The notes under the pieces are model-generated. The model searched no databases. It was not told the DNA's origin and was given only the letters and a program-made list of their open reading frames with translations. The position numbers were made by a program, and so were the translations under genes. A stretch of 64,000 nucleotides of DNA from Oidiodendron maius Zn (taxonomy: Eukaryota > Ascomycota > Leotiomycetes > Myxotrichaceae): NCBI GenBank assembly GCA_000827325.1, contig KN832875.1, positions 744,001-808,000 of the forward strand, in the 5' to 3' direction. Positions 46,214 through 57,694 of the stretch are shown one piece after another (the first letter of the stretch is position 1; each line of letters opens with the position of its first letter).

Positions 46214-46614
46214 GTCGTGCTTCCTGATTCAAGGACGAGCTAGAGCCATCCTGCACATCAGGAGGTTGTTAGTGGCGTGATATTGAGAAAATGTAGAATT
46301 TTGAGTGCCGGTATTACAAGCGACAGGGGGACGCTTTCCTGGATCCATAACCTCGCTTCAATGTCTAGTCGTGCAGTTGGCGAGTCCATCGCGAGTGTAT
46401 GCACACTTCCTCCGCCACGACACATAGAGCTCAGATATAGCTGCAAAGCTAATGCCGATGACTGAATAGTTGACTTCGTCTCGATGTTTGGCCTGGAAAT
46501 ACACTCCTGTGTATGCATTTTATCTCCGGCATAGACGACCTTGATTCAACGTAATAAGTACCCCGCCAACGTTCCCTACCTATTCTAAACGCCCAACGAG
46601 GCGCTAGTGGATGT
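46214..46614. promoter_or_regulatory. Divergent promoter of the ASNSD1-like gene and VPS9
   Basis: 401 bp between the two start codons, with no other gene. Confidence 0.6.
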
Positions 46615-49173
46615 ATGTCTTCTCCCAGACAGCTAGCAGATACCTCAAAACTCGCTGATGTGATTCTGGCGATAAATCTATCTGAGGCGAGGCCGTCAGA
46701 TTACGAAAAGACCGACCATGGCGGAAATTCCCCAGACAATGCCGATATCGTAACGACAGCTGATGGAAATGACGAATCAGACGTACACACCTCGGGCAAC
46801 CAAGACAAGATGACGGACTCACAGGCGGCCTCGAATAATGTGGTAAATGATTCTCTCGAAGGCACATACGATGTTGGGAGTGTAGAGGTCGACGCTGTCG
46901 AGGAGACTTGTGCGGAGATAGAGAAGGCGGCAGCCGACCAAGACGGTGCTCCCATGGAGTCCTCAACGGCAACTCTAAAGCCACAGGTCAACATGCCTGC
47001 AATATCATCACAGCATCTGTCTCCGGAGGACCAGTCATATTTAGACCCGACTCCCCAAACTCCACTTTCATCGCGACCGCCGTCACGGTCAGCCTCAAGT
47101 GCGGGGGAGAAACAAATCTACCTCAGTACACCTGAGCCAGAACGATCCCCAACTAGATCAGATGTTGACTTTGATGAGAAGAATATAACAAGTGAGGATG
47201 AGCGGGATGCAGACTCGAGGACGGAAATACAGAGTATTATGGACCAATTCAGTGAGACGGGGCAAGGTCCTGGCCACGAAGAAGTTATGTCACCTAGGCT
47301 TGAACTCGCCAGTCCACTTCTTGGCAGTCCGATCCAGCATCCCCCGAGAAAGTCAAGTTTGGAACCCCTGAGCTCTCGCAGTGCGAGCTTCTTGGATTCG
47401 AGACTACCCTCAGGGACCACTCAAAGCATGCAGGACCGCGATCTGCCGGAAGCAGGCCCTGCTGTTCCTCCCAAACCTGGCTCTATTCATGGATTCAGCC
47501 CATCGCGGATCCAAGATGACCGATATGTGGAAAACTCGGTATCTCCTCCATTACATAGACCTCCTCCTCCGGAGCCAGAACCAGAACCAGATCTCCCTTT
47601 CGATTTCCACCGTTTTTTGGAGCAGCTAAGGCATAGAACCGCCGACCCTGTGGCCAAATTCTTGCGATCCTTCTTGCAGGAATTTGGTAAGAAGCAGTGG
47701 ATGGTTCATGAGCAAGTCAAGATCATTGGCGATTTTCTGTTGTTCATTACGAACAAAATGGCGCAGTGTGAAGTTTGGCGAGACGTGTCTGATGCAGAGT
47801 TTGCAAACGCTCGTGAAGGCATGGAGAAGCTTGTTATGAATCGACTGTACACGCAAACGTTTTCACCAGCAATACCCCCCCCTCAACCAATCCCGGGATC
47901 AAAGCCAAAGCGGAAAGGTGGCGAGCGTCCTCTAGGGCCCGGGAGAAGAGGTCAACATCAAGAAGACGTTGAAAGAGATGATATATTAGCGCAGAAAGTA
48001 AGCATTTATGGTTGGATTCGAGAGGAGCATCTGGATATACCACCAGTTGGAGATAGTGGCAAACGATTTCTAGTCTTGGCACAACAAGGCGAGTTTCGAA
48101 TCCTGCTTATAACTCTTGCTACAAGCTCTAACCATAACATTAGAGCTTCTTAAGATCAAAACCTACAGGGCTCCACGAGACAAGATTATTTGTGTTCTCA
48201 ATTGCTGCAAAGTTATATTTGGTAAATTACACTAGTTTTTATCTTCTATATTAATTGCTAAAGATCGCACAGGCCTACTCAAGCACTCCAAATCCGATTC
48301 CTCAGCAGATTCATTCATGCCTCTATTGATATATGTGGTCCTTCAAGCGAATCCCGAACATCTTGTTTCAAACGTTCAATATATCCTAAGATTTAGAAAT
48401 CAAGAAAAGCTTGGCGGGGAAGCTGGATACTACCTTTCATCCTTGGTGAGCATAGTAACACATGACCTGCGAGCGACCTGACTAACAAAATAAAGCTTGG
48501 TGCCGTCCAGTTCATCGAGAACTTGGATCGAACTTCCTTGACTATATCTGATGAAGAATTTGAACAGAATGTCGAAGCAGCCGTTTCTGCAATTGCTGAA
48601 AAGCACCAAACTGAGGCCGCAAAGGGAGAACTTCCGCCGCAAACAGAAGAGAAAATCGCTTCAACTAGGCGATCTGCAGAGGCAGAATCTTCCGCACCCC
48701 GACATGCAAACTTACAAGCAGGATCTGATGGCGGAGAAGCAATAGACGAAAAGGCTGCAATATCCGGTCTGCTTCGAACCATTCAGCAACCTTTCACTTC
48801 TATTGGGCGCATTTTCTCTGAAGAGAGCAGCTCTCCGCAAGGTCCCCCAATTACTCCTTTGTCGGCAAACAGTCCTCGTGCGTCAGCATCGCCTCGGATA
48901 AGCACAGACCGTCCTCGAAGCCCAAATCGGCCAGCAAATGTGTTCGAAGCCAGTTCCCGCAGTAGGTTGAGCGCAGAAGATTCAGCAGCACGTCAAGCAA
49001 GCGCCGAGGCAGCCGAAGCCCAGCGGATCCAGAGAGCCGAACACTCAAATGTAGTTGAGACTCTGGCTGGAATGTTCCCGGACCTGGACAGAGACATCAT
49101 CAGCGACGTAGTTACGCAGAAAGATGGCCGGGTTGGACTTGCAGTGGATGCATGTCTCGCACTCAGCTCTTAG
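46615..49173 (+). CDS. VPS9: Vps9-type Rab5 guanine nucleotide exchange factor
   Basis: Four exons: join(46615..48088,48144..48221,48273..48445,48496..49173), 800 aa. Vps9 activates the Rab5 GTPase in vacuolar sorting and endosome fusion. The first ~310 residues are acidic, Ser/Pro-rich and likely disordered. The helical bundle and VPS9 domain follow (FDFHRFLEQLRHR, FLRSFLQEFGK, YGWIREEHLDIP, ELLKIKTYRAPRDKIICVLNCCKVIFGLL over ~492-520, ADSFMPLLIYVVLQANPEHL). A C-terminal CUE-type ubiquitin-binding segment (VVETLAGMFPDLDRDIISDVV) closes it. The first intron (48089-48143) needs a GC donor, CAAG|GCGAGT, to give the Glu-Leu-Leu-Lys reading; the nearby GT choice hits a stop. The two other introns are GT-AG. 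Confidence 0.95.
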
Positions 49174-49699
49174 AAGAGCATTTGGCAAGAGTCAGGGAGT
49201 GCCGGTATTTGTTCGGGTTCATGTGTCCTAGATTCCCATCTCGTTATATAGTGTCTTTGGTTTCATGGCTCTGGCCAACACCGGGTCCGGCAGCATAATT
49301 GGGAGCATGCCTATTTTTTCTGATATCCACACAGTTTAGCGTTCTTAGCTTCCATAAGTAAGGTAGTTAGACCAGTCTCTATCGAGAGGAGGAGAATGGC
49401 AATTAGTTATAAAACTTCCATCATGCGTACAACTACGATATGTATTATTCTGCACCGGCCGACTCTCATGCTGGTTGTGATTGGAGTAAGTGTATGTCCC
49501 CTATGTCAAAAACTACATAGGTAACTGTGATTTATTTGAGATGGTCCGTAGTTATATCGCAGTGTCTGTACTATCAAGGTGGGGCAGGTTTATCGCACTC
49601 GGTTGTCGCGACGCTATCAAAACAAATTTAGGAGAGTCCTAAGGTCCGATTTTACACATTGGATCACAGATATATAGTTTGAGAACATTCTCCGGAATC
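49174..49699. other. Intergenic, tandem genes
   Basis: 526 bp: VPS9 3' flank and promoter of the following gene. No other feature is seen. Confidence 0.55.
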
Positions 49700-52222
49700 A
49701 TGGCAAAGAAGAAGAACAAGACTCAAGCCGACGGTGCCGAGTCAACATCTCCATCAACGCCAACTGCCGCGCCAATCCCTGTGAAGACAGACAAGGACTC
49801 CAAATCAGAACCCCAGTCACAATCACTTCCACAACCACAACTGTCAACGTCCGCTCTCATCATATGTCGCAACAAGTGAGTCTCACAATGGCTCCTATTG
49901 GCCAATTTCCTTTGTCAAGAGCATTTACATCTAACTGGGCTTTTTATGCCGTCTTCCTATGGCATCGCTATTCATGAGATGACAGCGAATCTGCCTTCAG
50001 AGCTCAGCTGCAACCAGACGCGTTACACCTAAACTAGTTCGGCCCTCTGATGCTAAAACTTCCACAGACATTGGCGATATATATCTTCTTTTCACGGTCC
50101 ATGGCTTCAATTGCCCCCTGAAGTTCTCGAAAGCCTTGCCAACAGTAACTACAATCTTCCCCGGCCTCGGCCAATCGATCCTGCGGTCTTCTTCGACCTC
50201 CTCAAAATCAGACGCCTAGTCGATGATGCTACAGACCTTGCTGTGCGGGCAGCTAGCGGTGTGACCTCTTCCTCCGCTGCAAATGCCCAGCATGCAGGCA
50301 ACGGTTTGCTGGGCAGTGGCGGGGCAGCATTAGGGCTAGGTCTTGGGGGAGGGGGGAATACCAAACTCAGTCGGGAACGAAAACATAGGATGCGAGAGCA
50401 AGCCACACAGAAATTATCCAAAGCATACCATTTGGATGAGATTGCTTGTAGTGTTGCAACTATGCAGTCCGCATCTAGCATCGAAGACGTTGCCCAGCTA
50501 GTACTACAGCGTAGTCCACTTGACGCTGATGCCAAATATGTCCACTTCTTTCATGAGAAAATACCCTCTCGTCAGCTCGCCGAGTGTACCAGTCTCAAGC
50601 CGCTGGACGAGATTATCGGTGACAGACCTAACGAAGGTGAAATTCTAAGGACGCGTGCCGTCACTAGGATATTCAAAGATGACTTCTTTGGCGCGGCCCA
50701 AGACCTCACAATGGCGTTGCAGGTTTGTAAATATCATCAGAAACAGCATAAAATAGGAAACCAGCAAATACAGCTTGCAAGCGAAGCAGAGGCTCAATAT
50801 ACGAACCGCCGAAAGGAAGATACCAAACTGGATGAGCAAGATCATCCAACCAGTCTCGAGAGCCAACTCTTGTTCCATCGAGCTGGTGTTTACTTGACGA
50901 TTGCTTGTCAGCATGTTAACGAAGCTCTCCCGCCAAAAACACTTCAACACATGGCCGATAGCCCCGAAACGGGACAGGTCAATGGTGGTACTGGTGTTGT
51001 TGTAGCAGAAGCCGAGTTGACTCCAGTTGAGAAGGAAGCCGAGCGAAAACGGCTGGAAGCTCGTAAGATTGTAAAGACAAATGCAAAGAGAGCTCTCAGA
51101 GATTATATTTCTTATTTATCTCATTTCGACTACACTCCTGGCATTTCAGCTGAGATCACTGAGGGATTTGTGCGAAAGGTGAATCAGGCTGCAAATGGCT
51201 TTAAGATTCCCAGGCCCCAGAATCACAGTAGAAACTTGGATCTCGAAAGCAATTCTTCGTTAAGCAAAGGTCAGCTATCTGATGCTCTTGTCCCTCACAA
51301 CAGTGCACACGCCCATCGAAACCGCCCGCACTCAGGACCACAGCGGAATCCGGAGATTCTTGCCCTCCCTGTGCCTGCAATATTCCCAATCTCTGATCTA
51401 TTCTCAGCGACACCACCCACAGATCTGCCGCCGTATCCAGAGAGCGTTACTGCGCTCACAACGAGGCAACAAATGCAGGCTTCACAAAACCAAGCTGCGC
51501 AAGCTTTCTTAGCTCAAGCTGATTGTCATGAGGCCCTGACTTATCACCCCCTTCTCACAGATGCGCTCCATTCGTTGCTACTTTGCCACTGTTTAGTACA
51601 GACATCAGCTCGTGAACTTCAGCGTCATGCACATATGGTTGCCAGGCTAGCCAGGGTCTGCGATGGATACCCAATATTCCAAGCGGCACGCTCACCGAGT
51701 CGGGCTGATTGGATCGAGGTTCTTCGCCGTGGAGACAATTGGATACAGTTAGAGCAACCATGGGAATCGCTTTGCGCTCCAGCTCCATTGCCCGGCCAAT
51801 TCCCTACAAATCAGCAAAAGGAGACTCCTGCCGAGAAAAAGGAGCGACTAAAGCAGCAAGCTATCATGGAAGCTCTGGAAGATGATAGGGTCCGTGATGA
51901 AGCTAGCTTCCATGCTGCGGTTGCCGCTAGACAACGAAGGCAAGAGGAAGAAACTAGAAAGGCTGAGGGCAGAGAACTTCCGAAGCGCTGGGCTCAGGAA
52001 GATGGAAAGGAGTATCCTATTACTACCGAAAGAGCTGAGGCCATCGTCCGCTGGGTCAAAGAAGCACCCGTTGGGGGAGATGCTGGTGGAACCCGTAAGA
52101 AGAAAAAAAGCTCTAGGGCTGGATCTAAGGGCAAGGTCAAAGGCGGGATGGAAGACTCACTGTCCGACTTGAAACTTGAAGAAACAGAGGGGCTTGAAGC
52201 AGTTGAGGAAGAAGTTGATTAG
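49700..52222 (+). CDS. Conserved fungal protein of unknown function
   Basis: Two exons, join(49700..49875,50068..52222), 776 aa. The start is the ATG at 49700 (MAKKKNKTQADG); the codon 21 nt upstream is TTG. I remember similar fungal proteins labelled 'histidine kinase group protein', but I see no kinase motif (no H-box, no N/G ATP site) and would not use that name. The most distinctive segment, ICRNKHWRYISSFHGPW followed by LQLPPEVLESLANSNYN, spans the 192-nt intron. Other features are a Gly-rich patch, a Pro-rich middle, helical stretches with TPR-like Ala/Leu spacing (LTDALHSLLLCHCLVQTS), and a charged C-terminus (KKKKSSRAGSKGKVK and an acidic end). The basic/acidic tails suggest RNA or protein binding, as inference only. 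Confidence 0.85.
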
Positions 52223-52577
52223 ACGTGCGATTCTGTATTCTGTGTTGGGTTACCGCATGTAAAATACACAGAGTTGGCTAATCCTGCAACCAAATTCTAG
52301 GGAGTGAGGCAAAAGTACTTCTGAACGCCCTTCACTTGACGTTCTTCTGTACTACAGAAGCCCCACCATATTACAGCAGCATCGTCTGTCAACCCCTCAA
52401 TTACCTACTCGTTCAATAGAATCTTAGCCTCCGCATTGAGAGAACTACCGTACACGTACTAAACCTTACTATCAATCGCCGTTCATACGAAGCTCTTGTT
52501 ATCATTTTAAGTATCTGTGTATTTGATTGTCATAATTACCGCTGCCATTTGTTGCACGTCATAGGACGATTATCGCG
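52223..52577. other. Intergenic, tandem genes
   Basis: 355 bp of 3' flank and promoter, AT-rich. No gene was seen. Confidence 0.55.
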
Positions 52578-53464
52578 ATGGGTAAAATAAGACCGGAAGA
52601 CCCCACATCATTTCATGACATCCAACTACTGTCTTTTGATGTCTATTCCACGCTGATCGATGAGAAAGGTAGGTTTGGAAATACTTAGTGGGTTCAAATT
52701 ATAATATCCGTGTATGAGGAAATACCTCTCTTTCTTTCTCAAACTAGATCCACGGATTGCGCTGCTAATATGTCATAGGAGGGCTATTCTCGGGCCTCCA
52801 ACCCCTCTTATCGCGCCTCCCAGTCCCAAATCCATATGCTAATGATCTAAAATACACGTTGCATGCCTTCCAAGAGTTTGAGCATGAACTCCAGATCTCT
52901 CGTCCAGCGCTGCAGTATAATAAGCTTCTTCAATTAGCTTATAAAGCCTTCGCAGCGTCCATACACCTCCCTGAACCATCAGAGGAAGAGGCCCATCATT
53001 TCGGTTCTCTTGTAGGAGCCTGGCCTGCGTTTCCTGACACGGTGGCGGCCCTGAAGATTCTGAAGAAGCACTTTAGGCTTGTGATATTGAGCAATATCGA
53101 TAATGACTCGATCGCAGCGACTATTTCCGGTCCACTAAAGGGCGTTGAGTTTGACGCTGTGTATACCGCTCAGGATATCGGCTCTTACAAACCCAGCTTG
53201 TCTAATTTCAAATACCTGCTGGAAGCTGTCAAAGTTGACCTTGGTGTGGAGAAAGAGCACATATTGCATACGGCGCAGGCGCTGCTGGTTGATCATATAC
53301 CAGCCAAGACCATGGGAATGCACAGCGCTTGGATTAACCGAGAGGATGAAGAGGAAACCTTGGAGAAGATTAAGGGTGAAGTGGCGTTCACATGGCAATT
53401 CGAGAGTCTAGGAGAGATGGCTGCAGCGGTAGAAAAGGAGTTTGAGAGCGCAAAAATAATATAG
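52578..53464 (+). CDS. HAD-superfamily hydrolase (haloacid dehalogenase type II-like)
   Basis: Two exons, join(52578..52668,52779..53464), 258 aa. HAD enzymes use an aspartate nucleophile in phosphatase or dehalogenase reactions. The motif I aspartate is Asp21 (LLSFDVYSTLID), with Tyr-Ser-Thr following as in type II haloacid dehalogenases. Motif II is LVILSNID, the motif III Lys lies in DIGSYKPS, and the acidic motif is replaced by ALLVDHIPAK, as in fungal members. The 110-nt intron joins DEK-G|GA to GGLFSGLQPLL. The substrate is unknown; dehalogenation is only one option. Confidence 0.9.
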
Positions 53465-53840
53465 TGTCAGTCACGGGTCGTATTGTAGCTACGTTGTAGC
53501 TCCTGAGAAATCAGATCGTCGCAAACCAAAGCATACTACTAGATGTACTCCGACACGCCATTGTTATGCCTCATAAATAGATTTGGCCTTCTCATTCGCC
53601 ATAGTTCACCCATTCCTAAATTCCCTATCCCACGATCCCAACTCCTCACCGATATGCCATAGCTCTGTCCCATGCTAGAGTTGGCAACGGACCTGGTGTT
53701 CTCCTTTCTCGCCTCATCTTGATCCAAAGAACTCCTAGACACCTCAAAAAGACTTCACGGAAGCCATCCAAGTCTATCCTTATGTATGAGACCAAAATCT
53801 AACCAAAGATATATTGTTAAAGCTGACTTAAGAATGCCTT
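53465..53840. other. Convergent 3' flanks
   Basis: 376 bp between the HAD gene stop and the stop of the first Zn2Cys6 gene. No gene was seen. Confidence 0.55.
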
Positions 53841-56385
53841 TCAGGGCTTGATGGGGTTCTCGTACTGTGCCGAGAGGCTCATGAAGTTTTCAATCTCCGT
53901 AAGCCCATATGTTTCAAGGCTTTGCATCAATTCTACCTGTTGTTCCTGGCTAAGACTCCCTTGTCTCATGTTTATATCGTAACTTGGGTCAGTGTACAAT
54001 TGGCTGTTAAATGAGTATGGTGTAGGCTGCATGAAATAAGTTGAATCAGCAATCAATGTGTTGTGGACAGGCTCCGGTTCCTGGGACAGCGGCATAGGAT
54101 GCCAGACATTCGGCAAAGCAGACGGTTGCACAAACTCAGGAGGGAAGTAACTGAAACGGCGATCAGACTGCCCGCTAGGCGGATTCTCAAAGATAGAGTT
54201 TGACCGGAATCCAGTGTGCACTGGAGGGGGTGGGGTGCCATAATCGAACTCTGGGAGTGGCTCCGGCACCTGGTGAAACACATAACTGAACTGTGGTGAG
54301 CTGTAGGCGTTCTGGGAATGTGCAAGTGAGCCATTAGTTGCGCTAGAGTGCTCCGAGGCTGATGGTGAGTTATTATCGGTGAGAGACGATGGTGAGTTTG
54401 CAGACAGAGATGATGGCGGGGTCGAATCGTAACTTCGCAGGCATGCCTTAGCCAGCTTTGAGTAGAGATTTGAGGCTGCTGCGGTTCCTGGCCAACGCTC
54501 CCGGCACTTGACAATAACATCAAGGGCTATATCTATATTTTCTTCCAGCTCTTCTTTACTATGCAATGCACGGACCTCTGGATAGGATATGGACCACAGT
54601 ATGGTGTTCACAGCCATAAATAGGGCTAATAAAAATATCCAGGTGATGTCGACCATCGCTGTTTCCATCTGCTTAGCTTGCATTTTTATATTATAAGCAG
54701 ATGCATCGTAACAAATGATGGCCGAGCGTACAGATGGCTTGGAAACCTGAGGGGAAGGCCTGAAGAGAAAGACGCGCATTGTGTTAAGCCTGCCAATAAA
54801 CCTGTCAGAGGTCAGACTGTCGGTCTAATAATACCTAACCTGGCTTACGACTTACCAATCTTTACTCCAGGTCGGTGATTGGGGAGACGAATCAACCCAA
54901 TCCTGGAGCTTCTTCTCCATCTGGGCATACCAGGGGTGTTCATCATTCTTAGGCTCCGGTCGCTTCTTCTGGTACAGCACCCGTCGAATCTCTGCCTGCA
55001 AGAGCCTCATCCGAAAGAAGTGTATAGACACGAGCTTCTTTTCAGATGGCGGCCCAGGTAGGAGGCCTGCGGCAGTAATATTGTCATCATCCAGAGTCTC
55101 AAAAAATTTAACGTCAACATGACCTTGACCTGTAGCAAAGGCATTAGGTCGGCCCATACTATGCGCAAGTCCAAATTCCATCGAAACAACTATCCAGTAG
55201 AGTCGACGTCTCATATCCAACTGAAGTGGGTTGACTAGGCCTAAGGAAACTCCTTGGGTGATGGTCTTTTCCTCCGTCAAGCCGAGCTGTTGGCAGAGCC
55301 TCGTAGCCAGGCCGACGACATAATAAATAGCAGTTCTTGTCGGAGTCAACAATGAATATTGAGCCACCAAGACTAAGCACTGCAGCGTTTTGATATCTTT
55401 CGGTCGTATTACTGCCTCCATGTACGCCATTGCGGCTAAATAATAACTGTCTGCTAGACCAGCGTATTGGGTATCCAGTTTCTGCATGCTGATCGCCAGC
55501 ACCATTCGGAGGACAAAGTTTTTATAAGGGTCTGTACTTCCATCGTAGACATCTTGAAGGTCTTTTGCAAAGGATGGCTCGTGCAAAGTAGGAAGCAGGT
55601 ATTGAGCTAGCAGAATATAAGCAAGTGTTCTTTCATGGTCCATCCCCAGAGGAGAATTGGAGTTGCAAAAATCGATACCAACCTTTCTGATTGAAAACCT
55701 CTACTAATTTGTCTGTCACCAGGCGACTAGGTAGCGTTGGCGCTGGGACTGCGCTAATCATAGGGTACGACTTCTTGCGCTCTGTTGCTACCTCGGGGGC
55801 TGGTACTGGAGCACGGCGCTGGCGAACCTCTGGCACAAGTTCTCGAATTCTCCTGGAATCGGTATATTTCTTGGCCTCTTCCATAACCAGCCTCGTCATT
55901 GCAATCCCGCTCGAAGGACCTAAGAATCGAGGTGTCTCATCATCCTCATCTAGACGGACAAGTCCTCCTGGGCGCACAATATCCTCCGTGTTTTGCGGGA
56001 CGCCGTCGTCCTCGGTATATTGGCTAAGTTCCGCTTCTAGAGACCGGACTTTTTCTTGGAGGTGAATAACATAAGTCCGGGGTATCTTCTTCCCCTTGGA
56101 CGTGTCGAAGTATTCGCAATGAGCGCCCGCCCTTTCACACGGAAGGCACTTGGGAAGATTGGGGTCGCATCTTGTTTTCCTCTACCCTAACAGTCAGCTC
56201 TCATCGGCGCGCTCGTTACACAGCGAGCCACGAACCTGGCGACATCTGCAACATGCGGTCAAGGTATGCGCGATCCTATGTGGATGGTCATCGCTCTCGT
56301 GGCTGCTCTCGCGGCCGAACGACTTCACCTCCCGAGCCTGCTTGACGGAGTGCTGAGCTTGCCGAAGCAAATCGGCGGCATCCAT
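53841..56385 (-). CDS. Zn2Cys6 fungal transcription factor with middle homology domain
   Basis: Four exons: complement(join(53841..54801,54856..55606,55683..56181,56236..56385)), 786 aa. The zinc cluster uses Cys45, Cys48, Cys55, Cys62, Cys65 and Cys72 (spacing 2-6-6-2-6) and is split by an intron after Gln50. A linker helix follows (YVIHLQEKVRSLEAELSQY, dimerisation-like). The fungal transcription factor domain runs from about 205 to 480 (AQYLLPTLHEPSF, LQCLVLVAQYSLLTPTRTAIYYVVGLATRLCQQLGL over ~300, DMRRRLYWIVVSMEFGLAHSMGRP). The C-terminus is Ser/Pro/Tyr-rich and acidic, fit for activation. It lies head to head with a second Zn2Cys6 gene 1.3 kb away. The regulated pathway is unknown. Confidence 0.92.
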
Positions 56386-57694
56386 CGAGACGGCGGTACC
56401 TTTCTAATAGAGTATGGAAGTGTAGATCTGTATATGGATTGATCTGGTTGACCTCATCATCCTCAAGATGTCGTTGTGTCTCGGGCGCTACGTATCCGCT
56501 GTGGGACATGTACCGTGAGCCGGCAAGTGGGCAAGGGGCCCACAAGACAAGAATCTCTCTCGAAGAGACCTAGTTGGAAGGGCGTAAGAGGAAACACTTG
56601 ATTCCAGGGATATCGGCTGTGTCTGCGAAGAGCATATAAATAGGTTGGTGGGTGGGATAGTTTGTTAGAGCCCCGTGAAACACGGTGCGGGCTTTCGGGA
56701 CAGACGATTTGAGACGAGAGACCCCGCTGTCGATCAAATTGGGAGGAAAAGAGCCAGAGAACTAAAGTGGCAAGTCAGCAGCAGGGTTGGGGCAGATGAG
56801 GGATGCCGCGACGCCGGGGTGCTGGAGATGAATTCGGGAAACGGCTCGACAGAGGGCACAACTGGCTGTTGTGTGCTGGGCAGCGGAGAAGGAAGGCAAC
56901 TCGGATATTGTATACAGCAGATACAAGACGTGCTCTGCACGCCAGCCTCTAGCACCTTCCACACTGCGCAGAGAGGTGTGGCACAGTGCTTTTGCTGTAG
57001 GAGGGCAGGAGATGAGGCTGTGAAACCCGTAGACGAAAGGACCCTGTTGCAGCCGATTGTGTCATGCCTGACCCGACCTGGCGCAGACTCATGCGGTCCT
57101 TATAGTTCTGTCCAACTCAATTCTATATATAAATACATAGTCTCTACGATGTTGGCAAGGCTAACGTATGCGAGGGGACATATATTCGCGCTGGACCACG
57201 CCTTCGTACCCACCACAGTACCCAGCAGGTAGAGGCCTCAATATTTAAATATCATCCCCGCCGATCCAGCCCCTTCACCGACAGCTCGCAAACACGGCAG
57301 AAAGAGCCACCCAGCCGCTCTCGCGGATAATATCCCTCGTCTGAGTTGGGACGACTTCTAGAGAATTGACGCCGGTAAGTCGGTTCTCAGCGCGTAGGGA
57401 TCTCTGCCTCCAGCACCTCAAACGGAGTTGATGGTCTTCGCCAGTGCGCCCAACCAGCTCTCCGACCAGCACAGAAAAATGGCTCAGGCTGCGAGTAGAT
57501 CTCCGGGGTACTTGCGCTCTTATCCAGTCATAACATCCCTTGCTATTGCAACTTGACTCTTAGTCATGACAGCCGCTTGGCAATCACCTCTTTGTGCGCA
57601 AGGCTGACATGGCACAACAATCAAGCGCTGAGAATGGGAGCGCAGCGACGTACAGATCTACATCAGATATTTAAAGTGATCATCTCTCGCAATT
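56386..57694. promoter_or_regulatory. Divergent region between two Zn2Cys6 genes
   Basis: 1.3 kb. A frame at 56675-57232 (plus) runs through it but shows no family sequence, and competing frames overlap it on the other strand. It is most likely promoter and 5' UTR for both regulators. Confidence 0.55.

Noticed and set aside
49723-49905. Minus-strand frame over the start of the unknown 776-aa gene
   Set aside because: Antisense shadow of the coding exon.
56675-57232. 185-codon open frame between the Zn2Cys6 genes
   Set aside because: No recognisable domain, competing minus-strand frames, and it lies in the expected divergent promoter.
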